64,000 nucleotides of DNA from Caballeronia calidae (GCF_900044055.2 NZ_FCOX02000001.1:1-64000), one strand, 5' to 3'. Counted from the stretch's first letter, positions 17,149 to 32,700 are shown. A program made the numbers and translations. The notes: a model not told the origin generated them from the sequence alone.

Positions 17149-17742
17149 CTACGCCGACGCGCCCAGCTTCCATTCGCCCGAGCGGATTTTCTCCAGCCAG
17201 AACACGCCGATGATCGTCTTGACGTCGCTGATGCTGCCGTCCTTCACCCAGTTCAACAGTTGCGCTTCATCGGCGATGAAGGTTTCGAGAAACTCGCCTT
17301 CATCCAGCTTGGCATCGCCCGCGGTCAGGCCGCGCGCGAGGTAAAGATCGATGAACTCGGTCGAATACGAAATCACCGGATGGATGCGCGTGAGGAATGT
17401 CCATTCGCGCGCCGTGTAGCCCGTCTCTTCCTCCAGTTCCCGCTTCGCGCACGTCAGTTCGTCCTCGTTGGGATCGAGCTTGCCCGCGGGAAATTCCAGC
17501 AGCACGCGCCCCACCGGATAGCGGAACTGACGCTCGAGCAGCACGCGGCCATCGTCGAAAACGGGCAGGATCATCACCGCGCCGGGGTGCTCGACGAACT
17601 CGCGCGTCGCGTGTTTGCCGTCGGGCAATTCGACGGTATCGCGCTTCAACGTGAGGAATTTGCCCTCGTGCAGCGTGACGCTTTCGACCTTCTTTTCGAT
17701 GAGGCCGTCGTCGTTACGGGGAATCGAGGAATGATCTGCCAT
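17149..17742 (-). CDS. NUDIX hydrolase, ADP-ribose pyrophosphatase-like
   Basis: 197 residues. The NUDIX box is visible as GKLDPNEDELTCAKRELEEETGY (about 95-117), with the Glu residues of REL-EE-TGY that bind metal. The upstream segment (REFVEHPGAVMILPVFDDGRVLLERQFRYPVG) matches ADP-ribose pyrophosphatases (NudF type), which split ADP-ribose to AMP and ribose 5-phosphate. It lies just after the end of the nuo operon, separated by a terminator hairpin. Confidence 0.87.
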   Translation of the reverse strand: MADHSSIPRNDDGLIEKKVESVTLHEGKFLTLKRDTVELPDGKHATREFVEHPGAVMILPVFDDGRVLLERQFRYPVGRVLLEFPAGKLDPNEDELTCAKRELEEETGYTAREWTFLTRIHPVISYSTEFIDLYLARGLTAGDAKLDEGEFLETFIADEAQLLNWVKDGSISDVKTIIGVFWLEKIRSGEWKLGASA

Positions 17743-17763
17743 CTTGAGCCCTGTGCTTTTGAA

Positions 17764-17800
17764 GCAAACAAGCCGCTAACGGCGCGAAGCCGTCAGCGGC
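17764..17800 (-). terminator. Terminator at the end of the nuo operon
   Basis: Stem GCCGCTGACGGC / GCCGTTAGCGGC on the minus strand with a 5-nt loop and one mismatch, followed by TTGTTTGCTTC. The 5' arm overlaps the last codons of the DUF2818 gene. Confidence 0.75.
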
Positions 17801-18113
17801 GTTTGACGAGATACTGATACGTGAAGCCCGGAAAGGCGAACACGACGAAGAGACTGAAGGTAATGGCATAGAACTGCCATTCCTGAGCGAATCGGTTGCC
17901 GGCGCGCGCTTCGAGCATGAAGCCGAGCGCGCCGACCACGAAGTAAAGAACGATGAGCTCGCCGATGCGAATCCACGCGCTCTTCTTCGCCGCCTTGCGT
18001 CCCGTCGGCGCCGGAAGCGGCAACGGGACGAGGGCGAAGAGGCGCTGATTCAGGAACGGCACGTTGGCGAGAACGAGCGCCAACAGTACGATGAACCAGC
18101 CAGCCGCCGACAT
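17793..18113 (-). CDS. DUF2818 family membrane protein, nuo-linked
   Basis: 106 residues with three predicted membrane helices (AGWFIVLLALVLANVPFL; ELIVLYFVVGALGFML; FYAITFSLFVVFAFPGF). It belongs to the DUF2818 family, which in betaproteobacteria sits directly after nuoN. The ATG at 18113 shares its A with the nuoN stop (TAATG), so translation is probably coupled. A role in assembly or stability of the complex I membrane arm is plausible but not shown. Ends in QYLVKRR, with positive residues on the inside. Confidence 0.85.
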   Translation of the reverse strand: MSAAGWFIVLLALVLANVPFLNQRLFALVPLPLPAPTGRKAAKKSAWIRIGELIVLYFVVGALGFMLEARAGNRFAQEWQFYAITFSLFVVFAFPGFTYQYLVKRR

Positions 18114-19585
18114 TAGAGTTGCAGCGTATGCGCGATCGCCGTCAGGCACGCCGTCATCAGCGGACCCGGCACCAGGCCGAGCACGAGGATGGCAAGACCG
18201 TTGAACGCGAGCAGCGAGCGGTTGAGGCCGCCAGCGACGATCGGCGACGAATCTTCCGGCGCATCGAAGTACATCAGCTTCACGACGCGCAGGTAGTAGA
18301 ACGCGCCCACGAGCGAAGTCATCACGGCAAGAACGGCGAGCCAGGTGAGACCGGCGTTCATCGTCGCTTCGAGCACGGCGAGCTTCGCGTAGAACCCGAC
18401 CGTCGGCGGGATGCCGGCGAGCGAGAACATCATGATCATCATGACGAACGCGAACACCGGGCTGCGCTGGTTCAGGCCCTTGAAGTCCTCGAGCATTTCG
18501 GCTTCGAAGTCGCGGCGCGCGAGCAGCATGACCACACCGAAGGTGCCGAGCGTCGTCACGAGATAGATGATGCTGTAGAACATCGCCGAGCTGTATGCGC
18601 CCGCCGCGCCCGTCACCTTGCCGTCAACCACGCCGGCCAAGAGACCCAGCAGCACGAAGCCCATGTTCGAGATGGCCGAGTACGCCAGCATCCGCTTGAT
18701 GTTCTTCTGCACGATACCCGTGATGTTGCCGACGATCAGCGACAGCGCCGCGAGAATCACGAGCATCTCTTGCCAGTCCACCGCCAGCGGCAGCAGGCCC
18801 ATCACGAGGAAGCGCAGACCCCACGCGAAAGCCGCGACCTTCGGGCCGCCGCCGGTGAGCAGCGTCATCGCGGTCGGCGCGCCTTGATAGACGTCGGGCA
18901 CCCACATATGGAACGGCACCGCGCCCATCTTGAACGCCACGCCCGCGACGATGAAGATCACGCCGAACAGCAGCACTGCGTCGTTGATGCGGCCCGAAGC
19001 CACCGCCTTCAGCACTTCGTTCAGCTCGAGCGAACCGGTCGCGCCGTAGAGCATCGAGATGCCGTAGAGCAGGAAACCGGATGCGAGCGCGCCGAGCACG
19101 TAATACTTCATCGCCGATTCGTTCGACTGCGGCACGTCCTTGCGCAGCGCGATGATCGCGTACAGCGAGAGCGACATCAGTTCGAGGCCGAGATACAGCG
19201 TGAGGAAGTTGTTGCCCGAGATCATCACGCACTGGCCGAGCAGCGAGAACATGCCGAGCAAGAAGAAGTCACCGCGGAACAGGTCGCGGTCTTCCAGATA
19301 CTTCTTCGAGTAGATGATCGACACCGCGTAGCCGAGGCACACCACCGCCTTCATCGCGCTCGCGAACGGATCGACGATGTACATGCGCGTGAAGAAGTAA
19401 TGCGGCGTCGGATCGAGCGCGGTGAAGGCGAACCACACGCCGACGACGAGCGTCGAGACGAGCGCGATCAGATACGTCGTGCCGCGGCTCTTCGGGCCGA
19501 ACATGGTGTCGTTCAGCCACGCGATGACGACCGCAGCCATCAGGATCGCGTCGGGCCACAGGAGACTCATAGGAGCGTTTTGCAT
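18113..19585 (-). CDS. nuoN: NADH-quinone oxidoreductase subunit N
   Basis: 490 residues, an antiporter-like membrane subunit of complex I with about 14 helices. The proton-channel segments are recognisable: KYYVLGALASGFLLYGISMLYG, FKMGAVPFHMWVPDVYQGAPT (with the Lys and His of the channel) and NIKRMLAYSAISNMGFVLLG. It works with NuoL and NuoM in proton translocation. An in-frame Met at 19570 is an alternative start. It lies 25 nt after the nuoM stop in the order nuoL-M-N. Confidence 0.96.
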   Translation of the reverse strand: MQNAPMSLLWPDAILMAAVVIAWLNDTMFGPKSRGTTYLIALVSTLVVGVWFAFTALDPTPHYFFTRMYIVDPFASAMKAVVCLGYAVSIIYSKKYLEDRDLFRGDFFLLGMFSLLGQCVMISGNNFLTLYLGLELMSLSLYAIIALRKDVPQSNESAMKYYVLGALASGFLLYGISMLYGATGSLELNEVLKAVASGRINDAVLLFGVIFIVAGVAFKMGAVPFHMWVPDVYQGAPTAMTLLTGGGPKVAAFAWGLRFLVMGLLPLAVDWQEMLVILAALSLIVGNITGIVQKNIKRMLAYSAISNMGFVLLGLLAGVVDGKVTGAAGAYSSAMFYSIIYLVTTLGTFGVVMLLARRDFEAEMLEDFKGLNQRSPVFAFVMMIMMFSLAGIPPTVGFYAKLAVLEATMNAGLTWLAVLAVMTSLVGAFYYLRVVKLMYFDAPEDSSPIVAGGLNRSLLAFNGLAILVLGLVPGPLMTACLTAIAHTLQL

Positions 19586-19610
19586 GATCTTTTAGTTCCT
19601 CCGCACGACG

Positions 19611-21110
19611 TTACTGAGCCAGCGGCAGCTTGGACTGCGCGACGTGGGAGAGCAGGTTTGCCACCGAAGCGTGCATCACGTCCGTGAAGGGCTTCGGATG
19701 CAGGCCCATGTACAGCGTGAACAGCGCAAGGATGGCGAGCATCAGGAATTCGCGCTTGTTGATGTCGGCGAGCTTCGCGACGTGGTCGTTCTCGACCGCG
19801 CCGAAGTACACGCGCTTGTACATCCACAGCGTGTACGCCGCGCCGAGAATCAGCGTGAACGTGGCGAGGAACGCGATCCAGAAGTTGTACTTGACCGCGG
19901 CCAGAATCACCATGAATTCGCCGACGAAACCCGAGGTGCCCGGCAGGCCGCAGTTGGCCATCGCGAAGAGCATCGCGAACGCGGCGAACTTCGGCATCGT
20001 GTTCACGACACCGCCGTAATCCGCGATCTGGCGCGAGTGCACGCGGTCATAGAGCACGCCGATCGAAAGGAACATCGCGCCCGAGATGAAACCGTGCGAG
20101 ATCATCTGGATGAGCCCGCCTTCGACCGCCAGCTGGCTCGATTCGCCGAACATGAAGAAGCCGAGCGTGACGAAGCCCATGTGCGCGATCGACGAGTACG
20201 CGACGAGCTTCTTCATGTCGGCCTGCACCATCGCGACCAGCCCGATGTAGATCACCGCGATCAGCGACAGCGTGATGACGACCGGAGCCAGGAAGTGGCT
20301 CGCGTCCGGCGCGATCGGCAGCGAGAAGCGCAGGAAACCGTATGCGCCCAGCTTCAGCATGATCGCCGCCAGCACGACCGAGCCGCCCGTCGGCGCTTCC
20401 ACGTGCGCGTCAGGCAACCACGTGTGCACCGGGAACATCGGCACCTTCACGGCGAACGCCAGGAAGAACGCGATGAAGAGCAGCACCTGCGGCGTCATGT
20501 CGAGCTTCGCGGCTTGCCACGTGGCGAGATCGAACGTGTGCGTCTGCGTGTAGAGGTACAGCAGCGCGACCAGCATCAGCAGCGAGCCGGCCAGCGTGTA
20601 CAGGAAGAACTTGAACGCGGCGTACACGCGATTCGGGCCGCCCCACACGCCGATGATGATGTACATCGGAATGAGCGTGGCTTCGAAGAACACGTAGAAC
20701 AGCAGGCCGTCCGCCGTCGAGAACACGCCGATCATGATGCCCGAGAGGATCAGGAACGCGGCCATGTACTGCGACACGCGCTCGGTGATCACTTCCCAGC
20801 CGGCGATCACGACGACCACCGTGATGAGCGCGGTCAGCACGACGAACCACATCGAGATGCCGTCCACGCCGAGGTGATACGTGATGTTGAAGCGCTCGAT
20901 CCAGTTCGACTGCTCGACGAACTGCAGCGCGGCGCTCGACGTATCGAAGCCGGTGATGAGCGGAATCGTGACGATCAGCCCGAGCACCGAGCCGACCAGC
21001 GCCATCCAGCGCGCGGGCGCCGGGTTGCGATCGTTACCAACTGCGAGTACCAGCAGGCCGAAAATGATCGGCAGCCAGATCGCGACACTGAGAATCGGAA
21101 AAGAGTGCAT
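19611..21110 (-). CDS. nuoM: NADH-quinone oxidoreductase subunit M
   Basis: 499 residues, an antiporter-like complex I membrane subunit. Visible hallmarks are SGIMIGVFSTADGLLFYVFFEATLIPMYIIIGVWGG (channel Glu in FFEATLIPMY), FAVKVPMFPVHTWLPDAHVEAPTGGSV and DMKKLVAYSSIAHMGFVTLG. The length matches the family. It lies 13 nt after the nuoL stop. Confidence 0.97.
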   Translation of the reverse strand: MHSFPILSVAIWLPIIFGLLVLAVGNDRNPAPARWMALVGSVLGLIVTIPLITGFDTSSAALQFVEQSNWIERFNITYHLGVDGISMWFVVLTALITVVVVIAGWEVITERVSQYMAAFLILSGIMIGVFSTADGLLFYVFFEATLIPMYIIIGVWGGPNRVYAAFKFFLYTLAGSLLMLVALLYLYTQTHTFDLATWQAAKLDMTPQVLLFIAFFLAFAVKVPMFPVHTWLPDAHVEAPTGGSVVLAAIMLKLGAYGFLRFSLPIAPDASHFLAPVVITLSLIAVIYIGLVAMVQADMKKLVAYSSIAHMGFVTLGFFMFGESSQLAVEGGLIQMISHGFISGAMFLSIGVLYDRVHSRQIADYGGVVNTMPKFAAFAMLFAMANCGLPGTSGFVGEFMVILAAVKYNFWIAFLATFTLILGAAYTLWMYKRVYFGAVENDHVAKLADINKREFLMLAILALFTLYMGLHPKPFTDVMHASVANLLSHVAQSKLPLAQ

Positions 21111-21123
21111 AGGATCCCTCGCC

Positions 21124-23196
<2,073 letters not shown>

Positions 23197-23213
23197 AACA
23201 GCCTAGCCTGAAA

Positions 23214-23519
23214 TTAACCTTTGAGCTGATCGAGGTCCTCGACGTTGATCGTGTCGAGGCTACGGAACAGGGTCACGAGAATCGCGAGACCGATCGCGGC
23301 TTCAGCCGCGGCCACGGTCAACACGAAGAACACGAAGATCTGGCCGTGCACGTCGCCCAGATAGTGCGAGAACGCGACGAAATTGGTGTTCACCGCGAGC
23401 AGCATCAATTCGATGGCCATCAGGATGATGATGACGTTGCGGCGGTTCAGGAAGATGCCGACGATGCTGATCGCAAACAGGATCGCGCCGAGCACGAGGT
23501 AATGGGCAAGACTCAACAT
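23214..23519 (-). CDS. nuoK: NADH-quinone oxidoreductase subunit K
   Basis: 101 residues with three helices. Contains the conserved membrane Glu residues ([15 protein letters not shown] and [13 protein letters not shown]) that are part of the central proton path. The ATG at 23519 (MLSLAHYLV) gives the standard length; the longer reading frame runs into nuoJ and is not used. 20 nt after the nuoJ stop and 17 nt before the nuoL start. Confidence 0.96.
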   Translation of the reverse strand: MLSLAHYLVLGAILFAISIVGIFLNRRNVIIILMAIELMLLAVNTNFVAFSHYLGDVHGQIFVFFVLTVAAAEAAIGLAILVTLFRSLDTINVEDLDQLKG

Positions 23520-23539
23520 ATTCGATTTCTCCTTCGCGC

Positions 23540-24229
23540 TCAGCCCTTGTTGTCGACCGTGCCCGCGCCGATGTTGCCGGTCACGGCGGGTTCGGTGGAG
23601 GCATCCGGCGCCTCCGTCTCGGGCTTCATCTTCACGATACGCACGCGGTCCTGAGCGCGCACCTTGACTTGCTGGCTGACGGTTTGCGTCTTCTTGTCCT
23701 TCTTGTCGCGGATCGTGAGCGAGATTGCCGCGATGATCGCGACGAGCAGCACGAGTCCCGCGATTTCGAACGCGAAGATGTAATCCGTGTAGATGACCTT
23801 GCCGATCAGCTGCGTGTTCGGCATCAGCGCCGCGCCGGAGACGCCTGCGCCCGCGGATGCATCGCGCAGCGGCGTGGTCGTCGCGCCGTAGCCGTGCCAA
23901 AGGATCAGCGCCGTCTCGATCACGATGATTGCGCCGACGATGCTCGCGAGCGGCACGAAGCGCTTGAAATCCTTGCGCAGGACATCAATGTTGATGTCGA
24001 GCATCATGACCACGAAGAGGAACAGCACCATGACGGCGCCCACATACACGAGAACCAGCAGAATCGCGAGGAATTCGGCTTGCAGCAGCATCCAGATCGC
24101 GGCCGCGTTGAAGAACGCGAGCACGAGGAAGAGCGCGGATGACACCGGGTTGCGCGAGGTGATCACCTTCAGCGCCGACACGGTCAGCAGCAGCGCGAAG
24201 ATATAGAACAGTACGGTTGTGAATTCCAT
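23540..24229 (-). CDS. nuoJ: NADH-quinone oxidoreductase subunit J
   Basis: 229 residues with five membrane helices; the third carries the pi-bulge segment [14 protein letters not shown] typical of NuoJ. The C-terminal ~60 residues after the last helix ([16 protein letters not shown] onward) form a soluble tail rich in Lys, Glu and Thr, as in other Burkholderia NuoJ. First gene after an unusual 174-nt gap in the operon. Confidence 0.95.
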   Translation of the reverse strand: MEFTTVLFYIFALLLTVSALKVITSRNPVSSALFLVLAFFNAAAIWMLLQAEFLAILLVLVYVGAVMVLFLFVVMMLDINIDVLRKDFKRFVPLASIVGAIIVIETALILWHGYGATTTPLRDASAGAGVSGAALMPNTQLIGKVIYTDYIFAFEIAGLVLLVAIIAAISLTIRDKKDKKTQTVSQQVKVRAQDRVRIVKMKPETEAPDASTEPAVTGNIGAGTVDNKG

Positions 24230-24363
24230 GATTACCGGTTCATCGTTAGGCCATCATCAGGCATGGTGTGTCGGCGCTCGTGGTCTCTTCTGCCCTCGAA
24301 CGGACAGAACGCGACCTCGGCGCGCGCCGCAGTGTGCCAAACAGCAACAACAAAATCGCTTTG

Positions 24364-24398
24364 GTTCGATGCCGGAACCAGGGGTTTCGGCATCGAAC
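24364..24398 (-). other. Hairpin in the 174-nt gap between nuoI and nuoJ
   Basis: A perfect 11-bp inverted repeat, GTTCGATGCCG / CGGCATCGAAC, encloses a 13-nt loop. It lies just after the nuoI stop, inside the only long intergenic gap of the operon (24230-24403). There is no U-run, so it is more likely an mRNA processing or stabilising structure than a terminator. The rest of the gap holds no credible ORF. Confidence 0.65.
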
Positions 24399-24403
24399 GC
24401 ATA

Positions 24404-24892
24404 TCAACGATAAGGCGCGTCCGCCGCCTTCGATGCGGCGATTTCCTTCTCGTAACGATCGCCCACCGCAAGCAGCATGTCCTTCGTGAAGTACAGGTCG
24501 CCGCGCTTTTCGCCGTGGTATTCGAGGATGTGCGTTTCGACGATCGAATCGACCGGGCAGCTCTCTTCGCAGAAACCGCAGAAGATGCACTTGGTCAGGT
24601 CGATGTCGTAGCGCGTCGTGCGGCGGGTGTTGTCCGCGCGCGTTTCCGATTCGATCGTGATCGCCATCGCCGGGCACACTGCTTCGCACAGCTTGCAGGC
24701 GATGCAGCGCTCTTCGCCGTTCTCGTAACGGCGCAGCGCGTGCAGGCCGCGGAAACGCGGCGAGATCGGCGTCTTTTCTTCCGGGAACTGCACCGTGATC
24801 TTGCGCTGGAACGTGTAACGGCCCGTCAGCGCGAGACCCTTCAGGAGCTCGGTGAGGAAGAAGGTTTTGAAGAAGTTCTGAATAGCGTTCAT
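24404..24892 (-). CDS. nuoI: NADH-quinone oxidoreductase subunit I
   Basis: 162 residues. Two ferredoxin-type cluster motifs bind the two [4Fe-4S] clusters N6a and N6b: [16 protein letters not shown] and [16 protein letters not shown]. The start [20 protein letters not shown] is an amphipathic helix that anchors to the membrane arm. Length matches the family. It lies 25 nt after the nuoH stop. Confidence 0.97.
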   Translation of the reverse strand: MNAIQNFFKTFFLTELLKGLALTGRYTFQRKITVQFPEEKTPISPRFRGLHALRRYENGEERCIACKLCEAVCPAMAITIESETRADNTRRTTRYDIDLTKCIFCGFCEESCPVDSIVETHILEYHGEKRGDLYFTKDMLLAVGDRYEKEIAASKAADAPYR

Positions 24893-24917
24893 GATGTTTT
24901 CGTCCGCCCGAGTCCTG

Positions 24918-25982
24918 TTACTTCCAGATGTTGAGCGGCGACATGATCCAGAAGCCGACCACGACCACCCAAATCACCGACACCGGCAGGAACACCTTCC
25001 AGCCGAGACGCATGATCTGGTCGTAGCGGTAACGCGGGAAAGTCGCGCGCGCCCAGATGAAGACCGACAGCAGCAGGAAAACCTTGAAAACGAACCAGAA
25101 TACGCCCGGAATGAACGACAGGAAGCCGAACGGCGCATCCCAGCCGCCGAGGAACAGCGTCGTCGCGATCGCGGAGATCACGATCATGTTGATGTACTCG
25201 GCCAGGAAGAACAGCGCGAACGCCATGCCGGAGTAATCGATCATGTGACCCGCCACGATTTCCGATTCGCCTTCCACCACGTCGAACGGGTGACGGTTCG
25301 TTTCAGCGATGCCCGAGATGAAGTACACGACGAACATCGGCAGGAGCGGCAGCCAGTTCCACGACAGGAAGTTGATGCCCCAGCCCGCGAACATGCCGCG
25401 CTGCTGCGAGTGCACGATGTCGGACATATTCAGCGTGCCCGCGACCATCAGCACCACGACGAGCGCGAAGCCCATCGAGATTTCGTAGGACACCATCTGG
25501 GCTGCTGCGCGCATCGCGCCGAGGAACGCGTACTTCGAGTTCGATGCCCAACCCGCGAGAATCACGCCGTACACGCCGATCGACGAGATCGCCATCGCGT
25601 ACAGCAGGCCCGCGTTGATGTTGCCGAGCACCGCCTGCGCCTGGAACGGGATGACCGCCCACACCGCGAACGCGGGCACCACGGTCATGATCGGCGCGAT
25701 CATGTAGATCCAGCGGCTCGCCTGCGTCGGCTGAATGACTTCCTTCAGCAGAAGCTTCAGGACGTCCGCGATCGGCTGCAACAGACCAGCCGGACCGACA
25801 CGGTTCGGGCCGAGACGCACGTGCATCCAGCCGATGAGCTTGCGTTCCCAGAGAATCAGGTACGCCACGCACAGCAGGATCACCACCGAAACCACGAGGA
25901 TGCGGACCAGCGCCCACACCGTCGGCCATGCGACGCCCAGAAGCTGCGTGCCGCCTGCGTTGATCGTATCGAACAAGCCCAT
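24918..25982 (-). CDS. nuoH: NADH-quinone oxidoreductase subunit H
   Basis: 354 residues with eight helices; it forms much of the quinone-binding chamber at the junction of the two complex I arms. Conserved loops: [63 protein letters not shown] and [28 protein letters not shown]. Only 2 nt separate it from the nuoG stop. Confidence 0.97.
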   Translation of the reverse strand: MGLFDTINAGGTQLLGVAWPTVWALVRILVVSVVILLCVAYLILWERKLIGWMHVRLGPNRVGPAGLLQPIADVLKLLLKEVIQPTQASRWIYMIAPIMTVVPAFAVWAVIPFQAQAVLGNINAGLLYAMAISSIGVYGVILAGWASNSKYAFLGAMRAAAQMVSYEISMGFALVVVLMVAGTLNMSDIVHSQQRGMFAGWGINFLSWNWLPLLPMFVVYFISGIAETNRHPFDVVEGESEIVAGHMIDYSGMAFALFFLAEYINMIVISAIATTLFLGGWDAPFGFLSFIPGVFWFVFKVFLLLSVFIWARATFPRYRYDQIMRLGWKVFLPVSVIWVVVVGFWIMSPLNIWK

Positions 25983-25984
25983 TT

Positions 25985-28324
25985 TTACGCCTTCTCCACT
26001 ACCAGTTCACCGAACAGGCCGCCGAGCGCGGCGCCAGCCGTCGTGCCCGCCGACACGCGGACCACCGATTCCGCGAGATTCGCATCGCGGACCGCGGGCA
26101 GCGTCACCGACAGGTTGCCTTGCTTGATACGCACGGCTTCGCCGTCCTTCAGGCCGAGCTTGTCGAACAGCGCGGTCGGCAGACCTGCCACATTCGCGTC
26201 GCGTGCAGCGGCCGTCAGATGCAGCGACGGCGCGCGGCGCACGAGCGCATCGGCGTGATAGATCGGCACATCGGCGAGACGCTGCAGGCCGCTGCCGTTC
26301 AGCGTCACCTTCGATGCGGCGCGCGTGGCCGTCACCGTCGTCTTGTTCGACAGACGCGCGCTCAGATCGCCCGTGCCGAGCGCCGCGACGCGCACTTCTT
26401 CAGCCGTGTCGTACTCGAAGCCCGGCAGGCCGAGGATCGTGCCCAGCACGCGCAGCACCTTCCAGCCCGGACGCGTGTCGCCCAGCGCGCGCACGACGCC
26501 GTTGAACGACTGAGCCGTGCCTTCCGCGTTGACGAACGTGCCCGACGTTTCCGTGAACGGCGCGATCGGCAGCAGCACGTCCGCGTAGTCCATGCCGTGC
26601 TTGAACGGCGACATCACGACGACCATTTCCGCTGCCTTCAGCGCGGCGATGGCTTGCGCCGGATTGGCCGTGTCGTATTCCGGCTCGGCGTTGAGCAACA
26701 CGTAGCCCTTGCGCGGCGCTTCGAACACTTCGCGTGCGTTGAGACCGCCCTCGCCCGGCAATGCATCGACGAGATGCGCGCCGACCGAGTTCGCGCCTTC
26801 CGTGAGGAAGCCGAGCGTCGCGCCGGTATTGTCGGCGATCCACTGCGCGGCTGCCTGAATTTGTGCAAAGTCCGGATGCTGCACCGCGACGTTGCCGAGC
26901 AGCACGACGCGCTTCTCGCCCGCCGACAGCGATGCCGCGACGTCCTTCGCCGCCGCCGACATTTCGCGGCCCGCGAACGCGTCGGGAAGCGCAACCCCGC
27001 GCGCTTCGGCCACTGCCGCAGCGATGCCCGCGAGCATGTCGAGCCATGCGGACGGCGCCGCGACCAGGCGATGCGCGGTCGGGATCAGGGAGTCGTCGTT
27101 GCTGGCGTTGAGGAACGTGACCTTCGCGCCGTTCTTCGCCGCCTGACGCAGACGCGATGCGAACAGCGGATGATCGCGGCGCAGGAACGAGCCGATCACG
27201 AACGCGGTGTCGACGGTCGACAGATCCGCGATCTTCGTGCCGAGCCACGGCGCGCCGACGCCCACCGGCGCCGAGAAATCGTTCTGACGCAGACGGAAAT
27301 CGACGTTCGGCGTACCGACGCCTTCCGCCAGTTGCTTCAGCAGATGCAGTTCTTCGACCGTGCTGTGCGGCGTGGCCAAAGCGGCGATGGCGTTCGCGCC
27401 ATGATCCGCCTTGATGCCCTTCAAACCCTTCGCGACGTATTCGAGCGCGGTCTGCCAGTCGGTTTCGATCCAGTTGCCGCCTTGCTTGAGCATCGGCACG
27501 GTGAGACGCTCGTCGCCATTCAGGCCTTCGTACGAGAAGCGATCCTTGTCCGAGATCCAGCATTCGTTGATGGCTTCGTTCTCCATCGGCAGAACGCGCA
27601 TCACGCGATTATTCTTCACTTGCACGACGAGGTTCGCGCCGACGGAATCGTGCGGGCTCACCGACTTGCGGCGCGACAGTTCCCACGTACGCGCGCTGTA
27701 GCGGAACGGCTTGCTGGTCAACGCGCCGACCGGGCACAGGTCGATCATGTTGCCCGACAGTTCCGAATCCACCGTCTTGCCGACGAACGACGTGATTTCC
27801 GAATGCTCGCCGCGGCCCAGCATGCCGAGCTCCATCACGCCGGCGACTTCCTGACCGAAGCGCACGCAGCGCGTGCAGTGGATGCAGCGCGACATCTCTT
27901 CCATCGAGATGAGCGGACCCACGTTCTTGTGGAACACCACGCGCTTTTCTTCGCTGTAGCGCGACTGCGACTTGCCGTAACCGACGGCCAGATCCTGCAA
28001 CTGGCACTCGCCGCCCTGATCGCAGATCGGGCAATCGAGCGGATGGTTGATCAGCAGGAATTCCATCACCGACTGCTGGGCCTTCACGGCCTTGTCGGAG
28101 GTGGTGCGCACGACCATGCCTGCCGACACCGGCGTGGCACAGGCGGGGACGGCCTTCGGCATCTTCTCGACTTCGACGAGGCACATCCGGCAGTTTGCCG
28201 CGATCGACAGCTTCTTGTGATAGCAGAAGTGAGGAATGTACGTATCGACCTTATGCGCAGCCTGGATCACCATGCTGCCTTCAGGCACCTCGACCGTCTT
28301 GCCGTCAATTTCTAGTTCAACCAT
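25985..28324 (-). CDS. nuoG: NADH-quinone oxidoreductase subunit G
   Basis: 779 residues. The N-terminal ~230 residues carry the iron-sulfur sites: the [2Fe-2S] set ([20 protein letters not shown]), the His-ligated [4Fe-4S] set ([10 protein letters not shown]) and [14 protein letters not shown]. The rest is a molybdopterin oxidoreductase-like domain without the cofactor, with [28 protein letters not shown]. It passes electrons along the peripheral arm. Length is typical for betaproteobacteria. Confidence 0.96.
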   Translation of the reverse strand: MVELEIDGKTVEVPEGSMVIQAAHKVDTYIPHFCYHKKLSIAANCRMCLVEVEKMPKAVPACATPVSAGMVVRTTSDKAVKAQQSVMEFLLINHPLDCPICDQGGECQLQDLAVGYGKSQSRYSEEKRVVFHKNVGPLISMEEMSRCIHCTRCVRFGQEVAGVMELGMLGRGEHSEITSFVGKTVDSELSGNMIDLCPVGALTSKPFRYSARTWELSRRKSVSPHDSVGANLVVQVKNNRVMRVLPMENEAINECWISDKDRFSYEGLNGDERLTVPMLKQGGNWIETDWQTALEYVAKGLKGIKADHGANAIAALATPHSTVEELHLLKQLAEGVGTPNVDFRLRQNDFSAPVGVGAPWLGTKIADLSTVDTAFVIGSFLRRDHPLFASRLRQAAKNGAKVTFLNASNDDSLIPTAHRLVAAPSAWLDMLAGIAAAVAEARGVALPDAFAGREMSAAAKDVAASLSAGEKRVVLLGNVAVQHPDFAQIQAAAQWIADNTGATLGFLTEGANSVGAHLVDALPGEGGLNAREVFEAPRKGYVLLNAEPEYDTANPAQAIAALKAAEMVVVMSPFKHGMDYADVLLPIAPFTETSGTFVNAEGTAQSFNGVVRALGDTRPGWKVLRVLGTILGLPGFEYDTAEEVRVAALGTGDLSARLSNKTTVTATRAASKVTLNGSGLQRLADVPIYHADALVRRAPSLHLTAAARDANVAGLPTALFDKLGLKDGEAVRIKQGNLSVTLPAVRDANLAESVVRVSAGTTAGAALGGLFGELVVEKA

Positions 28325-28376
28325 GATGGGGAATGGTCCTCAACCTCTTATCTCGCGCATCTGACTGCGCGTCTGA

Positions 28377-29695
<1,319 letters not shown>

Positions 29696-29699
<4 letters not shown>

Positions 29700-30181
29700 T
29701 TCGAAAGTTCCTCGATCAACTGGTCGATCTTCTCGCGGCTCATGAAGCTGCACATGCGGTGATTGTTCACGAGCAGGACGGGTGCGTCGCCGCACGCGCC
29801 GAAGCACTCGCCTTCCTTCAGCGTGAACTTGCCGTCCGGCGTCGTTTCGCCGAAGTCGATCCCGAGCTTTTGCTTGAGATACTCGGCGGCGCTGTCCGAG
29901 CCGCCGTCCGGACCGAGCTGGCAAGGCAGATTCGTGCAGAGCGTGATCTTGTGCTTACCGACCGGTTTCAGCTCGTACATCGTGTAGAACGTGGCGACTT
30001 CCTGCACCGCGACGGGCGGCATGCTCAGGTAATCGGCCACGAACTGCATGATGTCGGGCGAGAGCCAACCATGCTCTTCCTGAGCGACAGCAAGCGCCGC
30101 CATCACCGCCGATTGCTTTTGCTCGGCGGGATACTTCGCGACCGCGCGATCGATTTCTTTCAGGCCTTCAGCTGAGATCAT
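29696..30181 (-). CDS. nuoE: NADH-quinone oxidoreductase subunit E
   Basis: 161 residues from ATG 30181 ([11 protein letters not shown]). A thioredoxin-like fold with a [2Fe-2S] cluster (N1a): ligands in [12 protein letters not shown] and [16 protein letters not shown]. Forms the NADH dehydrogenase module with NuoF and NuoG. A 153-nt gap to nuoD upstream contains no ORF. The in-frame Met at 30202 lacks support. Confidence 0.96.
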
Positions 30182-30334
30182 TTTCAGACACGACTCTTTC
30201 AATTCCTACCGAACGAAAACCTGCCGCGCCCTTCGTATTGCGGCAGACCTGGCGTTCCTGCGGGTTCCTGTTATTGCTTTCGCGTTTTCGCGCACGGCGG
30301 CTCATTCAGCGCCCCATGCAAGCGGGCGATGAGA

Positions 30335-31588
<1,254 letters not shown>

Positions 31589-31597
31589 GACGCTCTC

Positions 31598-32200
31598 TTA
31601 ATGTTTCAGACCGCCATAGCGATCTTCGCGGATCACGCGCGGCGTGATTTCGCGCGGCTCGATCGTCACAGGCTGATACACGACGCGCTTCTCTTCCGGG
31701 TCGTAGCGCATTTCCACGTAACCGGAGATCGGGAAGTCCTTGCGGAACGGATGGCCGATGAAGCCGTAGTCCGTGAGAATGCGGCGCAGGTCCGGATGGC
31801 CTTCGAACACGATGCCGTAGAGGTCGAACGCTTCGCGCTCGTACCAGTTCGCCGACGACCAGATATCGACCACCGAAGGCACGATGGGCACTTCGTCGTC
31901 CGGAGCGAATACGCGCACGCGCACGCGCCAGTTGTTCGTGATCGAGAGAAGATGGCTCACGGCCGCGAAGCGCGGACCGTCGTAGGCGCCGTCGCCGTAA
32001 GTCGAGTAATCGACGCCGGAGAGGTCCATGAGCTGCTCGAAGCGCAGCGACGGGTCATCGCGCAGCTGCTTGCAGACTTGCAGATAGTTCGCCGCCTTGA
32101 CGACGATCGTCACTTGCCCAAGCGACTCCGTAACGCTCTGGAGACGGTCGCCAAACGCCGTCTCGAGCTTCGCTTTGAGGGTCTCGAGTTTGCTTGCCAT
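31598..32200 (-). CDS. nuoC: NADH-quinone oxidoreductase subunit C (30 kDa)
   Basis: 200 residues. Family signature [38 protein letters not shown] is present at about 115-155. It is a structural subunit of the peripheral arm beside NuoD. Start [13 protein letters not shown] at 32200, 20 nt after the nuoB stop. Confidence 0.97.
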   Translation of the reverse strand: MASKLETLKAKLETAFGDRLQSVTESLGQVTIVVKAANYLQVCKQLRDDPSLRFEQLMDLSGVDYSTYGDGAYDGPRFAAVSHLLSITNNWRVRVRVFAPDDEVPIVPSVVDIWSSANWYEREAFDLYGIVFEGHPDLRRILTDYGFIGHPFRKDFPISGYVEMRYDPEEKRVVYQPVTIEPREITPRVIREDRYGGLKH

Positions 32201-32220
32201 AGTTGGGGAGACTCAGGCCC

Positions 32221-32700
32221 TTACTGACGGGCGATGGTGTTGGTGCGGCGAATCTTCGCCTGCAACTGGATCACGCCGTAGACCAGGGCTTCGGCGGTCG
32301 GAGGACAACCGGGGACGTACACATCGACCGGCACGATCCGGTCGCAACCACGCACGACGGAATACGAATAGTGGTAGTAGCCGCCGCCGTTCGCGCACGA
32401 GCCCATGGAGATGACCCAGCGCGGCTCGGCCATCTGGTCGTACACCTTACGAAGCGCGGGCGCCATCTTGTTGCACAGCGTGCCGGCGACGATCATCACG
32501 TCGGACTGGCGCGGGCTCGGACGGAACACCACGCCGAAACGGTCCAGGTCGTAACGGGCGGCGCCCGCGTGCATCATCTCGACCGCGCAGCAGGCGAGAC
32601 CGAACGTCATCGGCCACAGGGAGCCGGTGCGCGTCCAGTTGATCAGCTTGTCAGCCGTGGTGGTGACAAAGCCTTCCTTCAAGACCCCTTCGATACTCAT
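32221..32700 (-). CDS. nuoB: NADH-quinone oxidoreductase subunit B (PSST)
   Basis: 159 residues. Binds cluster N2, the last electron carrier before quinone; the tandem Cys pair is in [14 protein letters not shown] and the other ligands in [11 protein letters not shown] and [11 protein letters not shown]. The start at 32700 ([11 protein letters not shown]) is chosen over an upstream Met at 32742 that would overlap the gap after nuoA. Confidence 0.97.

Noticed and set aside
26120..28315. 731-codon open frame antisense to nuoG
   Set aside because: Same reason: mirror of a conserved gene with the composition of reverse-complemented GC-rich codons.
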